From NCBI RefSeq assembly GCF_902652685.1, contig NZ_CACRUY010000043.1:1-48420 (forward strand): 48,420 bases of DNA, written 5' to 3'. Every line of letters starts with the position of its first letter. Positions within the stretch are counted from its first letter, which is position 1. Both the position numbers and the translations under genes were made by a program. This stretch comes from Mycobacterium sp. Marseille-P9652. GTDB taxonomy: Bacteria; Actinomycetota; Actinomycetes; Mycobacteriales; Mycobacteriaceae. Shown in pieces: positions 33,547 to 43,329 of this stretch. The notes under the pieces are model-generated. The model was not told the DNA's origin, searched no databases, and was given only the letters and a program-made list of their open reading frames with translations.

Positions 33547-34320
33547 ATGAGCCTGGTCACCTATGAGCTCGACGACCACGTCGCCACCATCACCCTCAAC
33601 CGTCCCGAGGCCCGCAACGCGATCAACGGCGCGCTGCGCCAGGACCTCAACGCGGCGTGGGACCGGTTCCGCGACGACCTCGACGCGTGGGTCGGCATCC
33701 TCACGGCCAACGGCGACGTCTTCTGCGCCGGCGCGGACCTGAAGGACGGTGAGGGCGCGGTCGGCACGTTCGGCGGCACCTTCTGGGAGAAGCCGACCAT
33801 CAACTCCTTCGAGAGCGGCATGGAGCTGTTCAAGCCGACCATCGCCGCGGTGCACGGCCCGTGCATGGGCTACGGCTTGACCGGGGTGTTGTTCTGCGAC
33901 TTCGTCATTGCGAGCACCGAGGCCACGTTCCGCTTCCCCGAGGTGTCGATCGGGGTGCCGACCATCGTCGGGGCCATCCGGCTCCCCCAGCGGGTGGGGT
34001 GGGCCAACGCGATGGAGCTGTTGCTGACGGGCAAGCCGATGAGCGCCGCGCGGGCCAGGGAGATCGGCCTGGTGTGGAAGCTCGTCGAGCCCGAGGCGCT
34101 GCAGGACGAGGCCCGGGCGTGGGCGCGGACGCTGACCGAGGCCGCTCCCCTGGCGCAGCGCGCCACCAAGGAGGTGGCCTGGCGGACCGCGGACATGGGG
34201 TGGATCGAGTCCGTCCGCTTCGGCGAGACGATGCGCAAGGTGGCCGGCGCGACCGAGGACGTCGCCGAGGGCATCCGCGCGTGGCGCGAGAAGCGCAAGC
34301 CGGAGTGGCGCGGCCGCTGA
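33547..34320 (+). CDS. Enoyl-CoA hydratase/isomerase family protein
   Basis: A 257-residue crotonase-fold protein. VATITLNRPEARNAINGALR is the N-terminal motif, FCAGADLKDGEGA the first oxyanion-hole loop, and AAVHGPCMGYGLTGVLFCDF the second. FRFPEVSIGVPTIVGAIRLP contains the usual catalytic-loop Glu at FPE; the Gly at the second catalytic position (GVPTIVG) suggests an isomerase or a variant. It would act on acyl-CoA thioesters in fatty-acid, sterol or amino-acid breakdown. M. tuberculosis has about twenty such genes and I cannot say which this corresponds to. Start ATG 33547. Confidence 0.9.
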   Translation: MSLVTYELDDHVATITLNRPEARNAINGALRQDLNAAWDRFRDDLDAWVGILTANGDVFCAGADLKDGEGAVGTFGGTFWEKPTINSFESGMELFKPTIAAVHGPCMGYGLTGVLFCDFVIASTEATFRFPEVSIGVPTIVGAIRLPQRVGWANAMELLLTGKPMSAARAREIGLVWKLVEPEALQDEARAWARTLTEAAPLAQRATKEVAWRTADMGWIESVRFGETMRKVAGATEDVAEGIRAWREKRKPEWRGR

Positions 34321-34350
34321 GACGCGGAATCCCCTTGCGCCGCAGGCGTT

Positions 34351-35463
34351 TCAGAATGCGTAGCGCACGCGACAGGTCGGCAGCTTGACCGCCAACAGGT
34401 CGGTGAGCTCCTGCACCCAGCGGCCCTTCCACTGGCTCTTGTAGCGCACGTTCCACTGCCCGCTCTGGCTGCGCTTGAGCTGCTGCAGCTCGGGCCGCCA
34501 GAGCAGGTCCTCACCCTTGGGGTGCCAGCCGAGGTTGACCTCGTGCAGACCCTCGTTGTGGGTCAGGAAGATGATCTCGGCGGCGAGCTGCTGCTTGGTG
34601 CGCTCGTTGGTGCCGTCGGCGACCTGGTCGAGCAGCTCCGCATAGTCGTCGAGCCAGCCGTCGTAGACGATCACCGGGCTGAGGTTGAGGTGCACCTCAT
34701 AGCCGGCGTCGACGAAGTCGTCGAGCGCGGCGATGCGGTCGGCGATCTTGGAGGTCCGCACGTCGACGACGCGCGACGTGTCCTCCGGCATGAGGCTGAA
34801 TCGCACCCGGGTGCCGCCGCGCGGGTCGTAGGCCAGCAGGTCGCGGTTGACGAGCTTGGTCGCAAAGCTGGCCTTGGCGTTGGGGATTCGCGCGAACAGG
34901 TCGACGAGATCCCGGACGTTGTCGGACACCAGGGCGTCGACCGAGCAGTCGCTGTTCTCGCCGATGTCGTACACCCAGTCGACCGGGTCGCACTGGTTGG
35001 GCTCCGGTTTGACGCCCTGCCGGGCGGCGTGCCGCTCGAGGTACCCGGTGATCTTTTCGATGTTGGCGAACACCGTGATCGGGTTCGCGTAGCCTTTGCG
35101 GCGCGGGACGTAGCAATACGCGCACGCCATGGCGCAGCCGTTGGCGGTGGACGGCGCGATCCAGTCGCTGGACCGTTCGTTGCGCCGCGCGGAGAGGCTC
35201 TTCTTCTCGCCGAGCACGAGCACCTCGCGCTTGATGCGGACCCAGTCCTCGACGTTGCCCTCGTTGCCGTACAGGCCGGGAATCGCCTGGTGCGAGAGGA
35301 CCGGGATGCGCTCGGCGTCGGGAAACCTGTCGAGCACCTCGCGGGCGCGCGGGAATCGGTCGATGTTCGGCTCGTGGTAAATGCGCTTGATGTCGAGGAG
35401 CCGGTCGGCGAGGCCGACGGGCACTCGGCGGGCAACGGCGTCGTTCCCCCTGATGGACGTCAT
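34351..35463 (-). CDS. Spore photoproduct lyase family radical SAM protein
   Basis: A 370-residue radical SAM protein. NGCAMACAYCYVPRRKGYAN carries the CX3CX2C cluster (Cys110, Cys114, Cys117). Upstream RNERSSDWIAPSTA and downstream SDNVRDLVDLFARIPNAKAS, VRFSLMPEDTSRVVDVRTSK and YEVHLNLSPVIVYDGWLDDY are conserved in the spore-photoproduct-lyase-like family. In Bacillus the enzyme repairs the spore-specific thymine dimer. Mycobacteria do not make such spores, so a related DNA or nucleotide repair role is possible but unproven. Its start (35463) is 69 bases beyond the stop of the MFS gene, same strand. Confidence 0.88.
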   Translation of the reverse strand: MTSIRGNDAVARRVPVGLADRLLDIKRIYHEPNIDRFPRAREVLDRFPDAERIPVLSHQAIPGLYGNEGNVEDWVRIKREVLVLGEKKSLSARRNERSSDWIAPSTANGCAMACAYCYVPRRKGYANPITVFANIEKITGYLERHAARQGVKPEPNQCDPVDWVYDIGENSDCSVDALVSDNVRDLVDLFARIPNAKASFATKLVNRDLLAYDPRGGTRVRFSLMPEDTSRVVDVRTSKIADRIAALDDFVDAGYEVHLNLSPVIVYDGWLDDYAELLDQVADGTNERTKQQLAAEIIFLTHNEGLHEVNLGWHPKGEDLLWRPELQQLKRSQSGQWNVRYKSQWKGRWVQELTDLLAVKLPTCRVRYAF

Positions 35464-35532
35464 GGTTCGTTCAACGTCCGGGCGTCACACCACTGTTCCG
35501 CTGTGGGCAGTGGCCCGGAACACGGACCGCCG

Positions 35533-36957
35533 TCAGGCCGGTTCGGGAACCGCTGTCCCCGGCGGGGCGGCCGGAAGCGACGCGGCGGCGGACACCTCGG
35601 AGCGCACGTGCGGCAGGGTCAGGCTGATTCCGGCGGCCGCCACCGCGAAGGCGGCCGCAATCCACCACCCGGTCACGAAGTCCCGCACCGAGCCGACGGG
35701 TCCCAGCGCCGTCACCAGCACCGCCACGCCCAACGCCGACGCGACCTGCCGGCCGGAGTTGACGAGTGCCGAGCCGGTCGCGGCGCGCACCGGTGGCAGG
35801 GCCGTCGCACCCGCCGCCATCAGCGTGCTGAGAGTCAGACCGACGGCGACCCCGCTGAGCAGCAGGCTTGGCAGGAGATCGGTGGCGTAGTGCGGGGTAA
35901 TTCGCGCAAAGGCGATCCGCCACACCACCGCGGCGACGAAGGTCACGCTGCCGATCGCGGCCACGGGACCGGGCCCGATTCGGTGTACGAGGCGACTCGA
36001 GGCGAACGTCACGATCGGCACGCAGGCCGGACCCGCGGCCATGGCCAGTCCCGTGTGCAGGACGCTGTACTTCCAAATCTGTTGACACCACAGTGAATTC
36101 GAGAGCAACATGATGGCGAACGCGGCGCTGAACGCGAAGAACGCGATGTTGGCGATCGCGAAGTTCCGGATCCTCAAGAGGGGCAGCTCGAGCAGCGGCC
36201 GCGGGTGCCGCGACGAGCGCCACACGAAGGCGGCGGCGCCGAATGCCGCGAGCAGCAGCAGCCCCACGGTGCCGCTCCCCGTCCAGCCCCAGGTGGGCGC
36301 CTGCACCAGCGCCCCGGTGAGGGCGGCCACCGCCACGACGAGCAGGACGCTGCCCGCGAAGTCGGGCATGGGCTCGCTGCGGCGCGCCTCTCCGGACGGC
36401 AGGACCTTGCGGCCGACGAGCCAGCCGAGAACACCGACCGGCAGGTTCACCACGAACACCCAGCGCCAGCTCAGGGTCACCAGCAATCCGCCGAACACCG
36501 GGCCGCACACCGCCGCGAGCCCGCCCACGGCGGCCCAACCTCGTGCGACGTTGGTGCGCCGGTGCGGTGGGACCGAGGCCATCAGCAGGGCCAGCGAGGT
36601 GGGCAACTGTGCGGCGGCGCCGACGGCCTGCAGGACGCGGGCGGCCACGAGGACGGCCAGATCGGGGGCCACGGCGCAACACGCCGAGGCGATGGTGAAG
36701 ACGGCGACGCCGCCCAGGAAGACGTGGCGGTGCCCCATCCGATCACCCAGGCGTCCGGCCGGAATCAGCAACGCGGCCAGTGCAATCGCATAAGCGTCGA
36801 GAATCCAGGACACGTCGGGCAGTCGGCTGCCGAAGCCGCGGCCGATGTCCACCAGCGCGACGTTGACGATCCAGAGATCGAGATTCGACATGAACACCGC
36901 GGTGACCACCACGGCCGGCAACGCCCAACGTGCGTATCGGTTTGATTTCCGAACCAT
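35533..36957 (-). CDS. MFS exporter of the DHA2 (14-helix drug:H+ antiporter) family
   Basis: From ATG 36957 the protein has 474 residues and about fourteen membrane segments. NLDLWIVNVALVDIGRGFG is the conserved motif of DHA2 transporters near helix 1, and AGRLGDRMGHRHVFLGGVAV is MFS motif A. GSALVNSGRQVASALGVAVL in the second half is also characteristic. It would export drugs or other small hydrophobic compounds using the proton gradient. It is divergent from an HxlR regulator; two 17-bp palindromic sites lie between, one covering this start codon, so repression by HxlR is likely. ATG 36978 is another in-frame start. Confidence 0.88.
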   Translation of the reverse strand: MVRKSNRYARWALPAVVVTAVFMSNLDLWIVNVALVDIGRGFGSRLPDVSWILDAYAIALAALLIPAGRLGDRMGHRHVFLGGVAVFTIASACCAVAPDLAVLVAARVLQAVGAAAQLPTSLALLMASVPPHRRTNVARGWAAVGGLAAVCGPVFGGLLVTLSWRWVFVVNLPVGVLGWLVGRKVLPSGEARRSEPMPDFAGSVLLVVAVAALTGALVQAPTWGWTGSGTVGLLLLAAFGAAAFVWRSSRHPRPLLELPLLRIRNFAIANIAFFAFSAAFAIMLLSNSLWCQQIWKYSVLHTGLAMAAGPACVPIVTFASSRLVHRIGPGPVAAIGSVTFVAAVVWRIAFARITPHYATDLLPSLLLSGVAVGLTLSTLMAAGATALPPVRAATGSALVNSGRQVASALGVAVLVTALGPVGSVRDFVTGWWIAAAFAVAAAGISLTLPHVRSEVSAAASLPAAPPGTAVPEPA

Positions 36958-37001
36958 CACGGATCCCGAGACTAGCGGCATGACGGTTTGATATGCAAAC
37001 C
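36939..37001. promoter_or_regulatory. Two 17-bp palindromic operators in the MFS/HxlR divergent promoter
   Basis: GGTTTGATTTCCGAACC (36939-36955) and GGTTTGATATGCAAACC (36985-37001) share half-sites GGTTTG and (C)AAACC/GAACC. They lie 46 bases apart. The first touches the MFS start codon and the second ends nine bases before the HxlR start. This fits one HxlR dimer per site controlling both genes. Confidence 0.65.
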
Positions 37002-37009
37002 TTGTAGTC

Positions 37010-37480
37010 GTGCCAGCACGCGCGAAGCCGATGGGGCCGTTGCAGACCCCCGTCGTTCGGGGCAGCCCCTGTTCGATCGCGGCCGCCCTGGAGATTGTGG
37101 GCGACCGGTGGAGCCTGCTGATCATCCGCGAGATCAACCTGGGACACCACCGGTTCGGCGAGATCGCGCGAAACACCGCCGCCCCTCGGGACCGCCTGGC
37201 GCTCCGGCTGAAGGAACTGGTCGCGGCGGGCGTGTTGGAGCGGCGGCAATACCAGGAGACGCCGCCGCGTTCGGCCTATTACCTGACCGACGCGGGGCGC
37301 GAACTCGTTCCGGTGCTGCACGTGCTGCGCCAGTGGGGTGACCGGTGGGCGGTGGAGCAGCCGCCCGTGTCGGTGCGTCACCACGATCACGAGCTGTCGG
37401 TGGGGCACACCTGTGACGTCTGCGGTGAACGGGTGCGGCCCACCGACGTGACGCGCGTCAGGGTCGCCGAAGAGCGTTGA
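37010..37480 (+). CDS. HxlR family transcriptional regulator
   Basis: A 156-residue winged-helix protein. SPCSIAAALEIVGDRWSLLI then IREINLGHHRFGEIARNTAA and DRLALRLKELVAAGVLERRQ form the HxlR DNA-binding domain (about residues 19-105). The C-terminus has HTCDVCGERV, a Cys-x2-Cys pair that may bind zinc or sense redox state. The start is GTG 37010 or ATG 37031 (Met8). HxlR proteins often respond to quinones, aldehydes or drugs and control a divergent gene. Here the partner is the MFS exporter. Confidence 0.88.
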   Translation: MPARAKPMGPLQTPVVRGSPCSIAAALEIVGDRWSLLIIREINLGHHRFGEIARNTAAPRDRLALRLKELVAAGVLERRQYQETPPRSAYYLTDAGRELVPVLHVLRQWGDRWAVEQPPVSVRHHDHELSVGHTCDVCGERVRPTDVTRVRVAEER

Positions 37481-37509
37481 GCCCGGCCATGATTGGCGAA
37501 GCGTCGCTG

Positions 37510-38448
37510 CTAGCGGGCTCGCCCGGCGGTGGCGGTCGACGTCATGTCCGCATCCGAAAGTGCTTGCGGCGGCATGGAATTCTCTGTGCATGTCACCTGG
37601 TCGCGGGCCAGTGCCACCGTCGACGCGACCATCGCGGCGACCGCCAGGATGAGGACCGCCGCCCGGGGCCCGTGCACGCCGACGTGCTCGCCGAGCACGA
37701 CCATGCCCAGCAGCACGGCCACGATCGGTTCCCCCACCAGCATGATCGGCACCGACGCCTGCATCGCGCCCGCGTGAAACGCGGCCTGCTGCACGAAGGT
37801 GAGGGCAATCGCCGCCGCCACGAGCACATACGGGGCGGGAACGGTCAAGAGTGAGTCCCACCCGCTGACCGCCACGCGGTGAGCGCAGATCTTGGTCAGC
37901 ACGGCGACCATGCCGAGCAGCACCGCGACGGGGATCGCCAGCAGCATGGCTCTCAAGGTTCCGATGGCGCGGCGCGCGGCGGCGACGCAGACGATCACCA
38001 ACGGCACACTGATCGCCAGCGCCAGCGTCCAGGCGGGCAGCGCCGGCCGGTTGTGTCCCTCGCGCGGCTGCCCAACGAGCACGAACACCGCCAGCGCTAC
38101 CGTCAGCAGCGTGGCCCAGCCCCAATCCGCCCACGGGACGCGCTGGCGCGCGAGCCGCGCGTTCAGCGGGAGCGCGAACAGCAGCGACGAGACCAGCAGC
38201 GGCTGCACGAGAAGCAGGGAGCCGTGGGCCAGCGCAACGGCCTGGAACACGTAACCGGCGATCGCGGCGATCATCCCCGCCCACCACATCGGTTCGCGGA
38301 AGACGGTCGTCGCCACTTCCGTGGACATGCCCTTGTCGGCCGGGACGGCGCGGGCCACGCGCTGACGAACGACGATGCCGACGGCGGCCCAGAACGCGGC
38401 CAGCAACGCCGAGAAGATCGCGATCGCGTGCCCGGTGACCCACCCCAT
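37510..38448 (-). CDS. DMT superfamily transporter (EamA-like)
   Basis: A 312-residue protein with about nine to ten membrane helices. GHAIAIFSALLAAFWAAVGI at the start, ALAHGSLLLVQPLLVSSLLF in the first half and AGAMQASVPIMLVGEPIVAV in the second half are the paired repeats of drug/metabolite transporters, with the conserved Glu-Pro before the last helices. Direction and substrate are unknown. Its polar C-terminal tail is cytoplasmic or external and has no motif. It is convergent with the HxlR gene and preceded by the PPE gene on the same strand. Confidence 0.85.
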   Translation of the reverse strand: MGWVTGHAIAIFSALLAAFWAAVGIVVRQRVARAVPADKGMSTEVATTVFREPMWWAGMIAAIAGYVFQAVALAHGSLLLVQPLLVSSLLFALPLNARLARQRVPWADWGWATLLTVALAVFVLVGQPREGHNRPALPAWTLALAISVPLVIVCVAAARRAIGTLRAMLLAIPVAVLLGMVAVLTKICAHRVAVSGWDSLLTVPAPYVLVAAAIALTFVQQAAFHAGAMQASVPIMLVGEPIVAVLLGMVVLGEHVGVHGPRAAVLILAVAAMVASTVALARDQVTCTENSMPPQALSDADMTSTATAGRAR

Positions 38449-38516
38449 GCGCGGCCGAATACCCTGCCTTTCCGCTCGGCAAAACTATCGGGCCGGTGAA
38501 CGGTTGCCGGCTCAGC

Positions 38517-40136
38517 TCATTGGTAGAAGGTGGTGGTGTTGTTCACGTTGCTGATATAGGCCGGCTGAGTGCTGAACGGCAGATAGCCGGTGTTCATCAG
38601 GCCGCTGGAGATCGGCGTCGGGGAGTAGTTGACGTTGTAGTTGTACTGATACAGCAGATGGGTGCCGCTGGCATCGTAAACCTGGATCAAGTCGCCCGGC
38701 TGCGCGTTGAGGCCACTGGGGAGGGTTCCGAAAACACCTCCAGTGTCGACGATTGAGGGGACGCCCGGATGATTGACGCCGTTGACCTTGACGTCCAGGT
38801 TGGTGATAGGCGCCCCGGGGAGCGTGACCGAAGTAGTGGCCGGGACATACGGGCCGCCGGTGTTGGTGTAGAGGCCGTTCGTTCCTGGCTGCCCGCCAAA
38901 CTGGAGATAAGGACCAGAAGTAGGGGTTCCGACTTCGTTGACGAGCACACCCTGACCGAGGGTCCCCGGAAGTGCGGCGGTAGGAACGCTCGGACCCGGG
39001 CCGGTGGCGTTCGGGCCGATGCCCAGCACGCCGCTTGCGCCGTCGGCGGCGAAGAACGACTGGAACGTGAAGCCGTTGTTCAGCGCCGACGACAACGTGG
39101 TCGGGAAGGCGAAGATCTCGACGTCGACGGGGGTCGGCGTGGTGACCAGTCCACCGCCGAAGTTCACCGGCGCGTTGTACGTCAGGTAGACGTAGTCCAA
39201 TCCCCCGCTGTACCCGCTGATCCCGCCCCCGATGGGGATGCCAAGCTCAAGCATGCCCAACAGGCCGCCGACCTTCTGGAACGGGATCACCAGGCCCTGG
39301 GACCCGGTGTCTACGAGCAGGGGCACCGGGGCGCCCGTGCCGACGGAGGCGTTGACCAGCGGCTCGGTGCCCGCATACATCGTCAGCGGAACTTGACCCG
39401 TCGCACCGTTCCCGCCCAGGACCGCCGCCGGTCCCGTCGGGATCAGCGGGAAGCCGAACAAGATTTCGGTCGGCGCGTTGATCAGGCCGAGGACGTTTTG
39501 TTCGATGCCGTACACGAACTGTCCGCCGGGTATGGCGCCGAGAACGGTGTTCACCGGGTCGAGCAGCGAGGCCGCGGGGGCGGCCGCGGCCGCGCTGGTC
39601 AGCTGGCCCGAGACCCCTTGCAACGCCGTCGACCATGAACCCAGCCCGGAGGCGGCGGCCGAGACTCCGCCGTGATAGCCGATCATGGCGGCCACGTCCT
39701 GGGCCCACATCTGCTCGTAGTCGGCCTCCACGGCGGCGATCGCGGGCGCGTTCTGCCCGAACAAGTTCGACACCACCAGCTGGATCAACCCGTTGCGGTT
39801 GGCGGCCACCGCGGCGGGATGCACCGTGGCGGCCAGGGCCGACTCGAATGCGCTCGCCACCGTCTGGGCCTGCACGGCCGCGGTCTGCGCCTGGGCCGCC
39901 GCCTCGGACAGGGCGCCGGCGTACCGGGTCGCGGTCGAGAGCATCGCGGCGGACGCGGGTCCCTGCCAAGCGGCGCTCGCCAGGTCGGAGGTGACCGACG
40001 AGAAAGACTGTGCGGCCGAACCCAACTCGTCGGCCAGCCCGTCCCAGGCCGCCGCGGTGGCGAGCATGGGCCCCGAACCGGCGCCCGAATGCAGCAGCGC
40101 AGACGTGATCTCCGGCGGAGCCACCAAGAAACTCAT
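38517..40136 (-). CDS. PPE family protein with C-terminal aspartic protease (PecA-like) domain
   Basis: A 539-residue protein. Residues 1-180 are a PPE domain: [20 protein letters not shown] at the start, the helical [20 protein letters not shown] and the WxG turn [11 protein letters not shown] (Trp57). After a short linker ([20 protein letters not shown]), residues about 245-539 form a pepsin-like domain: [15 protein letters not shown] holds the first catalytic Asp276-Thr-Gly-Ser and [14 protein letters not shown] the second, Asp464-Thr-Gly-Gly; [12 protein letters not shown] is another family segment. Linked PE-protease proteins such as PecA of M. marinum cleave surface PE proteins after ESX-5 export. 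Here the targeting module is PPE instead. There is no adjacent PE gene. Confidence 0.88.
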   Translation of the reverse strand: MSFLVAPPEITSALLHSGAGSGPMLATAAAWDGLADELGSAAQSFSSVTSDLASAAWQGPASAAMLSTATRYAGALSEAAAQAQTAAVQAQTVASAFESALAATVHPAAVAANRNGLIQLVVSNLFGQNAPAIAAVEADYEQMWAQDVAAMIGYHGGVSAAASGLGSWSTALQGVSGQLTSAAAAAPAASLLDPVNTVLGAIPGGQFVYGIEQNVLGLINAPTEILFGFPLIPTGPAAVLGGNGATGQVPLTMYAGTEPLVNASVGTGAPVPLLVDTGSQGLVIPFQKVGGLLGMLELGIPIGGGISGYSGGLDYVYLTYNAPVNFGGGLVTTPTPVDVEIFAFPTTLSSALNNGFTFQSFFAADGASGVLGIGPNATGPGPSVPTAALPGTLGQGVLVNEVGTPTSGPYLQFGGQPGTNGLYTNTGGPYVPATTSVTLPGAPITNLDVKVNGVNHPGVPSIVDTGGVFGTLPSGLNAQPGDLIQVYDASGTHLLYQYNYNVNYSPTPISSGLMNTGYLPFSTQPAYISNVNNTTTFYQ

Positions 40137-40358
40137 CCCCCGAGTGTCCTTCCCTAAGTGAAGAGCGCATGTTTACCGGGGACGGGACCTCACGCCACTA
40201 CACAGACGTTCGGGCGCGTCATAGGGCCGGCACGCCTGACTCTAGGAAATCGACGCCGGGAAATCTCGAGTTTGGCCGAACCGACGATTGCTGAGCGGCG
40301 TTTCACAAGAGCGCCGCCGGGACGGCACTCACCCGCCCGGCCTACGAATGCAGGCGGA

Positions 40359-43058
40359 TCAGGACTGGTCGGTCGGGGGCTGCCGGACGCGGACGGCGGC
40401 CTGGGTACGGTTGTCGACGCCGAGCTTGGCGAGGATGGCCGTGACGTGGTGTCCGACGGTCTTGGGGCTGATGGAAAGCTTCGTGGCGATGTCGGCGTCG
40501 CTGTGGCCGGCGGCGATCAGCGTCAGTACCTCGCGTTCCCGGCGGGTGAGCCCGTCGGGGTCGGATACGGTGCCGGCGCTGTGGCTGCGGCGGATGGGTC
40601 CGCGCAGTTGGGCAAGTCGCCGCTGAGCACGCCGCGCTACCGCCCGCGCGCCGAGGCGGCGGAAGGTGGTCAAGGCGGCTTCCACGGCAGCGACATCGCC
40701 GCCAAGTTGAGCGATGGCGGCATCGTAGGGGCAACCAAGGCGTGTCCATTCGGCGGCGGCGCCCTGCCAGTCACCGCTGACTTCGAGTCGGTAAGGGGTG
40801 ACGGTGTCGACGGTCGGCGCGTCAGTGACGGGCCCCCCGGCCAGTTGTGCCCAGCGCCGCAGGTGACCGACCAACCACGGGTCGGCGTGTTCGGTGGCCG
40901 CCGCGAGCCCGGCCTGCGCCTCGGCGCGTGCGGTGTCGTCGTCGCCGGCCAGCCAGGCCACTTCCGCGCGCGCGGCCCACACCACCCCCAGGCGCGCCAG
41001 GTCTCCCGGGTCGGCGGCGGCCAGGGCCTCGTCCAGTAGGGCGTCGACGGGCTGCTCTGCGCGGCGGGAACGGATCAATGCCGCGGTGATCAGAGACAGG
41101 ATGCGTGTCGATGGCGGAAGGCCCGGCCGCGTCACGACGTCGTCGGCGCACGCGAGTGCGTGGGACCAATCCCCGGTGTGCATCGCCAGCAGACCCGCCG
41201 CGCCGGTGGTGACCGCGTCGAACATGCCCAAGTCGTGCTCGGCGCAGAAGGCGGACGTTTCGTCGATGTAGGCCTCGGCGCGCGCGACGTCGTGATGCAC
41301 CGCGGCGTACCAGGAGATCAACGCCCCGTTCAAACCGGCCAGTTCGGACAGCTCCTCGATGGCCATGGAATCGTGCCAGGCCGCTTCCAGGTCGTCCCAG
41401 CCGGTGTCGTCGGCGAGGACGGGGGCGAGCAGGGCATAGAAGCGAGCGCGGACGACGACCGCGCGATCACCGAGTTGAGTGCCCAGGGCGATCGCACGCT
41501 CCGCGTAATCGGCGCATGCCGGGTCGAAGCCGAACGCCGCCAACCCGGCCATCGCCGCCAGTGACCAGGCCAACTGCGGGCATGGTCCTGCGTCTTCGAG
41601 CAACCGCAGCGACGCCAGGGTGCTTTCCACGGCCGCGCTGGTGCGCCCGAGCGCATACAGCTGGTGGGACAGCCAGTGCAGATCGCTGCTCTCGCCCAGC
41701 GTGTCGCCCAAAGCGTGGCGGAGCGCGATGGCCTCCTCCCAGGACGACACCGCCGCCTTCCCGAGCCCGCTCACGTAGCAGCTGAACGCATGCTGCTCCA
41801 GCCATGTCACCTTCTGCTCGGCGGGGACGCCGTCGGCGTGGCGCAGCGCCAACGCGTACAACTCGGCGGCCTCCCTGTTCGCGCCCAACATCGAGGCGCG
41901 CGCGGCCGCCGCAGGCGCGTATTGGGTCACAGCATCGGTGTCGCCGGCTTTCTCGGCATGAAATGCCAACGCGCCGAATGTATCCGGGTTGATCGGCGGT
42001 TCGGCAAGCGCCGTCAGCGCCCGCTTGTGCAGCACTCGGCGCTGATAGCCCGGAATCTTGTCGGCGGTTGCCCGCCGGGCCAGCTCGTGGCGGAAGCCGA
42101 TCGCATCGCCCTCGGCGACCAGCACTCCGGCATCCAGGCATTCCACCAAGCCCGCGCCGGCCTCAGGACACACCTTCGCCAGCAGGTCCGGGTCCGCTCG
42201 CGGACCGCAGACCGCCGCCGCGTGCGCGGTCTCCCGCGCCGCGGACGAAAGACGACCCAGCCGCCCACACACCGCCTCAGAAATGCTGCGTGGCAAGGTG
42301 TTCCGGGTCAGGGCGGCGGCGCCGGCCGCCAACACCTCGGTCAGGAAGAACGGGTTTCCTCCGGTGAGTCGGTGCAACTCGTTCGCGTTGAGCCCGCTCC
42401 CAACGGCAAGGGTGGCGACGGCAGCGCGGCTCAGCGGCCGCAAACCGATGCGGGTGGCCGCCGCGCACGTCGCCACATCCCCCAACGCGACCGACAGCGG
42501 ATGCTCGGCGCTGAGCGCATCGTCGCGGTACGACACCAGGAGCATCAGCGGGAGCGAGTCCACCCGCCGGGCCAAGAAACGCAGGAGATCCAACGTCGCG
42601 CCATCGGCCCAGTGGGCGTCCTCGATCACCCACACCCACCGGTGGCCGTCGCGCAACACGCCCAGCAACCGCCGATACAAGGCGCCGGTGTCACCGGCCT
42701 CGATGGCCGAGCTCAGCGCGTGCGCCGCCGCAGGGCCCACCCCGGCAAGCGCGTCCAGCAGTGGGCCCAAGGGCCGGGTCGCCTCGAGAGGGTCGCACCA
42801 TCCGCGCAGTACACGGATATCAAGATCGAGGCGCGACGTGAAGCGGGTGATCGCCGCCGTCTTGCCGACACCGGCCTCTCCGCCCAGCAACACCAGGCCG
42901 CCCGTGCCGCGCCTGATCCCGCGCGCCAGGGCGCCCAGTTCGGCTAGAACCGCTTCGCGCTCGAGCAAGCAATCCACCGACTGCCCCCACGTCTTGACCA
43001 GTGTGTACCGGTGCCGCCAAACCCGGCGCCGCAGAGATAGGGAGGATTCCCCATACAC
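40359..43058 (-). CDS. Large LuxR-family regulator with AAA ATPase
   Basis: An 899-residue regulator of the LAL type. Walker A GGEAGVGKTA (about 59-68) and Walker B VWVIEDAHWAD (140-150) form the ATPase; LTGGNPFFLTEVLAAGA is the conserved sensor-like segment. A long helical TPR-like middle leads to a LuxR helix-turn-helix at the end: LTRREREVLTLIAAGHSDAD then ISPKTVGHHVTAILAKLGVD. The inducer and targets are unknown. The start could also be GTG 42977 (reading MDCLLEREAVLAEL), which removes a basic 27-residue extension and fits the family better. It resembles the regulator at 19236 only in domain plan. Confidence 0.9.
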   Translation of the reverse strand: MYGESSLSLRRRVWRHRYTLVKTWGQSVDCLLEREAVLAELGALARGIRRGTGGLVLLGGEAGVGKTAAITRFTSRLDLDIRVLRGWCDPLEATRPLGPLLDALAGVGPAAAHALSSAIEAGDTGALYRRLLGVLRDGHRWVWVIEDAHWADGATLDLLRFLARRVDSLPLMLLVSYRDDALSAEHPLSVALGDVATCAAATRIGLRPLSRAAVATLAVGSGLNANELHRLTGGNPFFLTEVLAAGAAALTRNTLPRSISEAVCGRLGRLSSAARETAHAAAVCGPRADPDLLAKVCPEAGAGLVECLDAGVLVAEGDAIGFRHELARRATADKIPGYQRRVLHKRALTALAEPPINPDTFGALAFHAEKAGDTDAVTQYAPAAAARASMLGANREAAELYALALRHADGVPAEQKVTWLEQHAFSCYVSGLGKAAVSSWEEAIALRHALGDTLGESSDLHWLSHQLYALGRTSAAVESTLASLRLLEDAGPCPQLAWSLAAMAGLAAFGFDPACADYAERAIALGTQLGDRAVVVRARFYALLAPVLADDTGWDDLEAAWHDSMAIEELSELAGLNGALISWYAAVHHDVARAEAYIDETSAFCAEHDLGMFDAVTTGAAGLLAMHTGDWSHALACADDVVTRPGLPPSTRILSLITAALIRSRRAEQPVDALLDEALAAADPGDLARLGVVWAARAEVAWLAGDDDTARAEAQAGLAAATEHADPWLVGHLRRWAQLAGGPVTDAPTVDTVTPYRLEVSGDWQGAAAEWTRLGCPYDAAIAQLGGDVAAVEAALTTFRRLGARAVARRAQRRLAQLRGPIRRSHSAGTVSDPDGLTRREREVLTLIAAGHSDADIATKLSISPKTVGHHVTAILAKLGVDNRTQAAVRVRQPPTDQS

Positions 43059-43329
43059 CGCGCCGGCTCACGAGAGCACACTGGTCAGAGAGTGCACCGG
43101 GACCGCCGCGGCTGCAGCAACCGCACATCAGGCTGTGATGCGGATCTCACTGTAGCCTCCGTCGGGTCCCGGTGCGCCAAAAGACGAGGCATCGAATCGT
43201 CGGGAGTTCTGCGCTTTCACCCGCAACGCTGTTCGGCCCCGGCGGCGCGGCGCGACGGGCGTACCAGCAAAATTCCGGGCCGACACCGCGCCGGTATCGA
43301 CGAGCATCCGGGTCGCTACGCTGGCGGTC

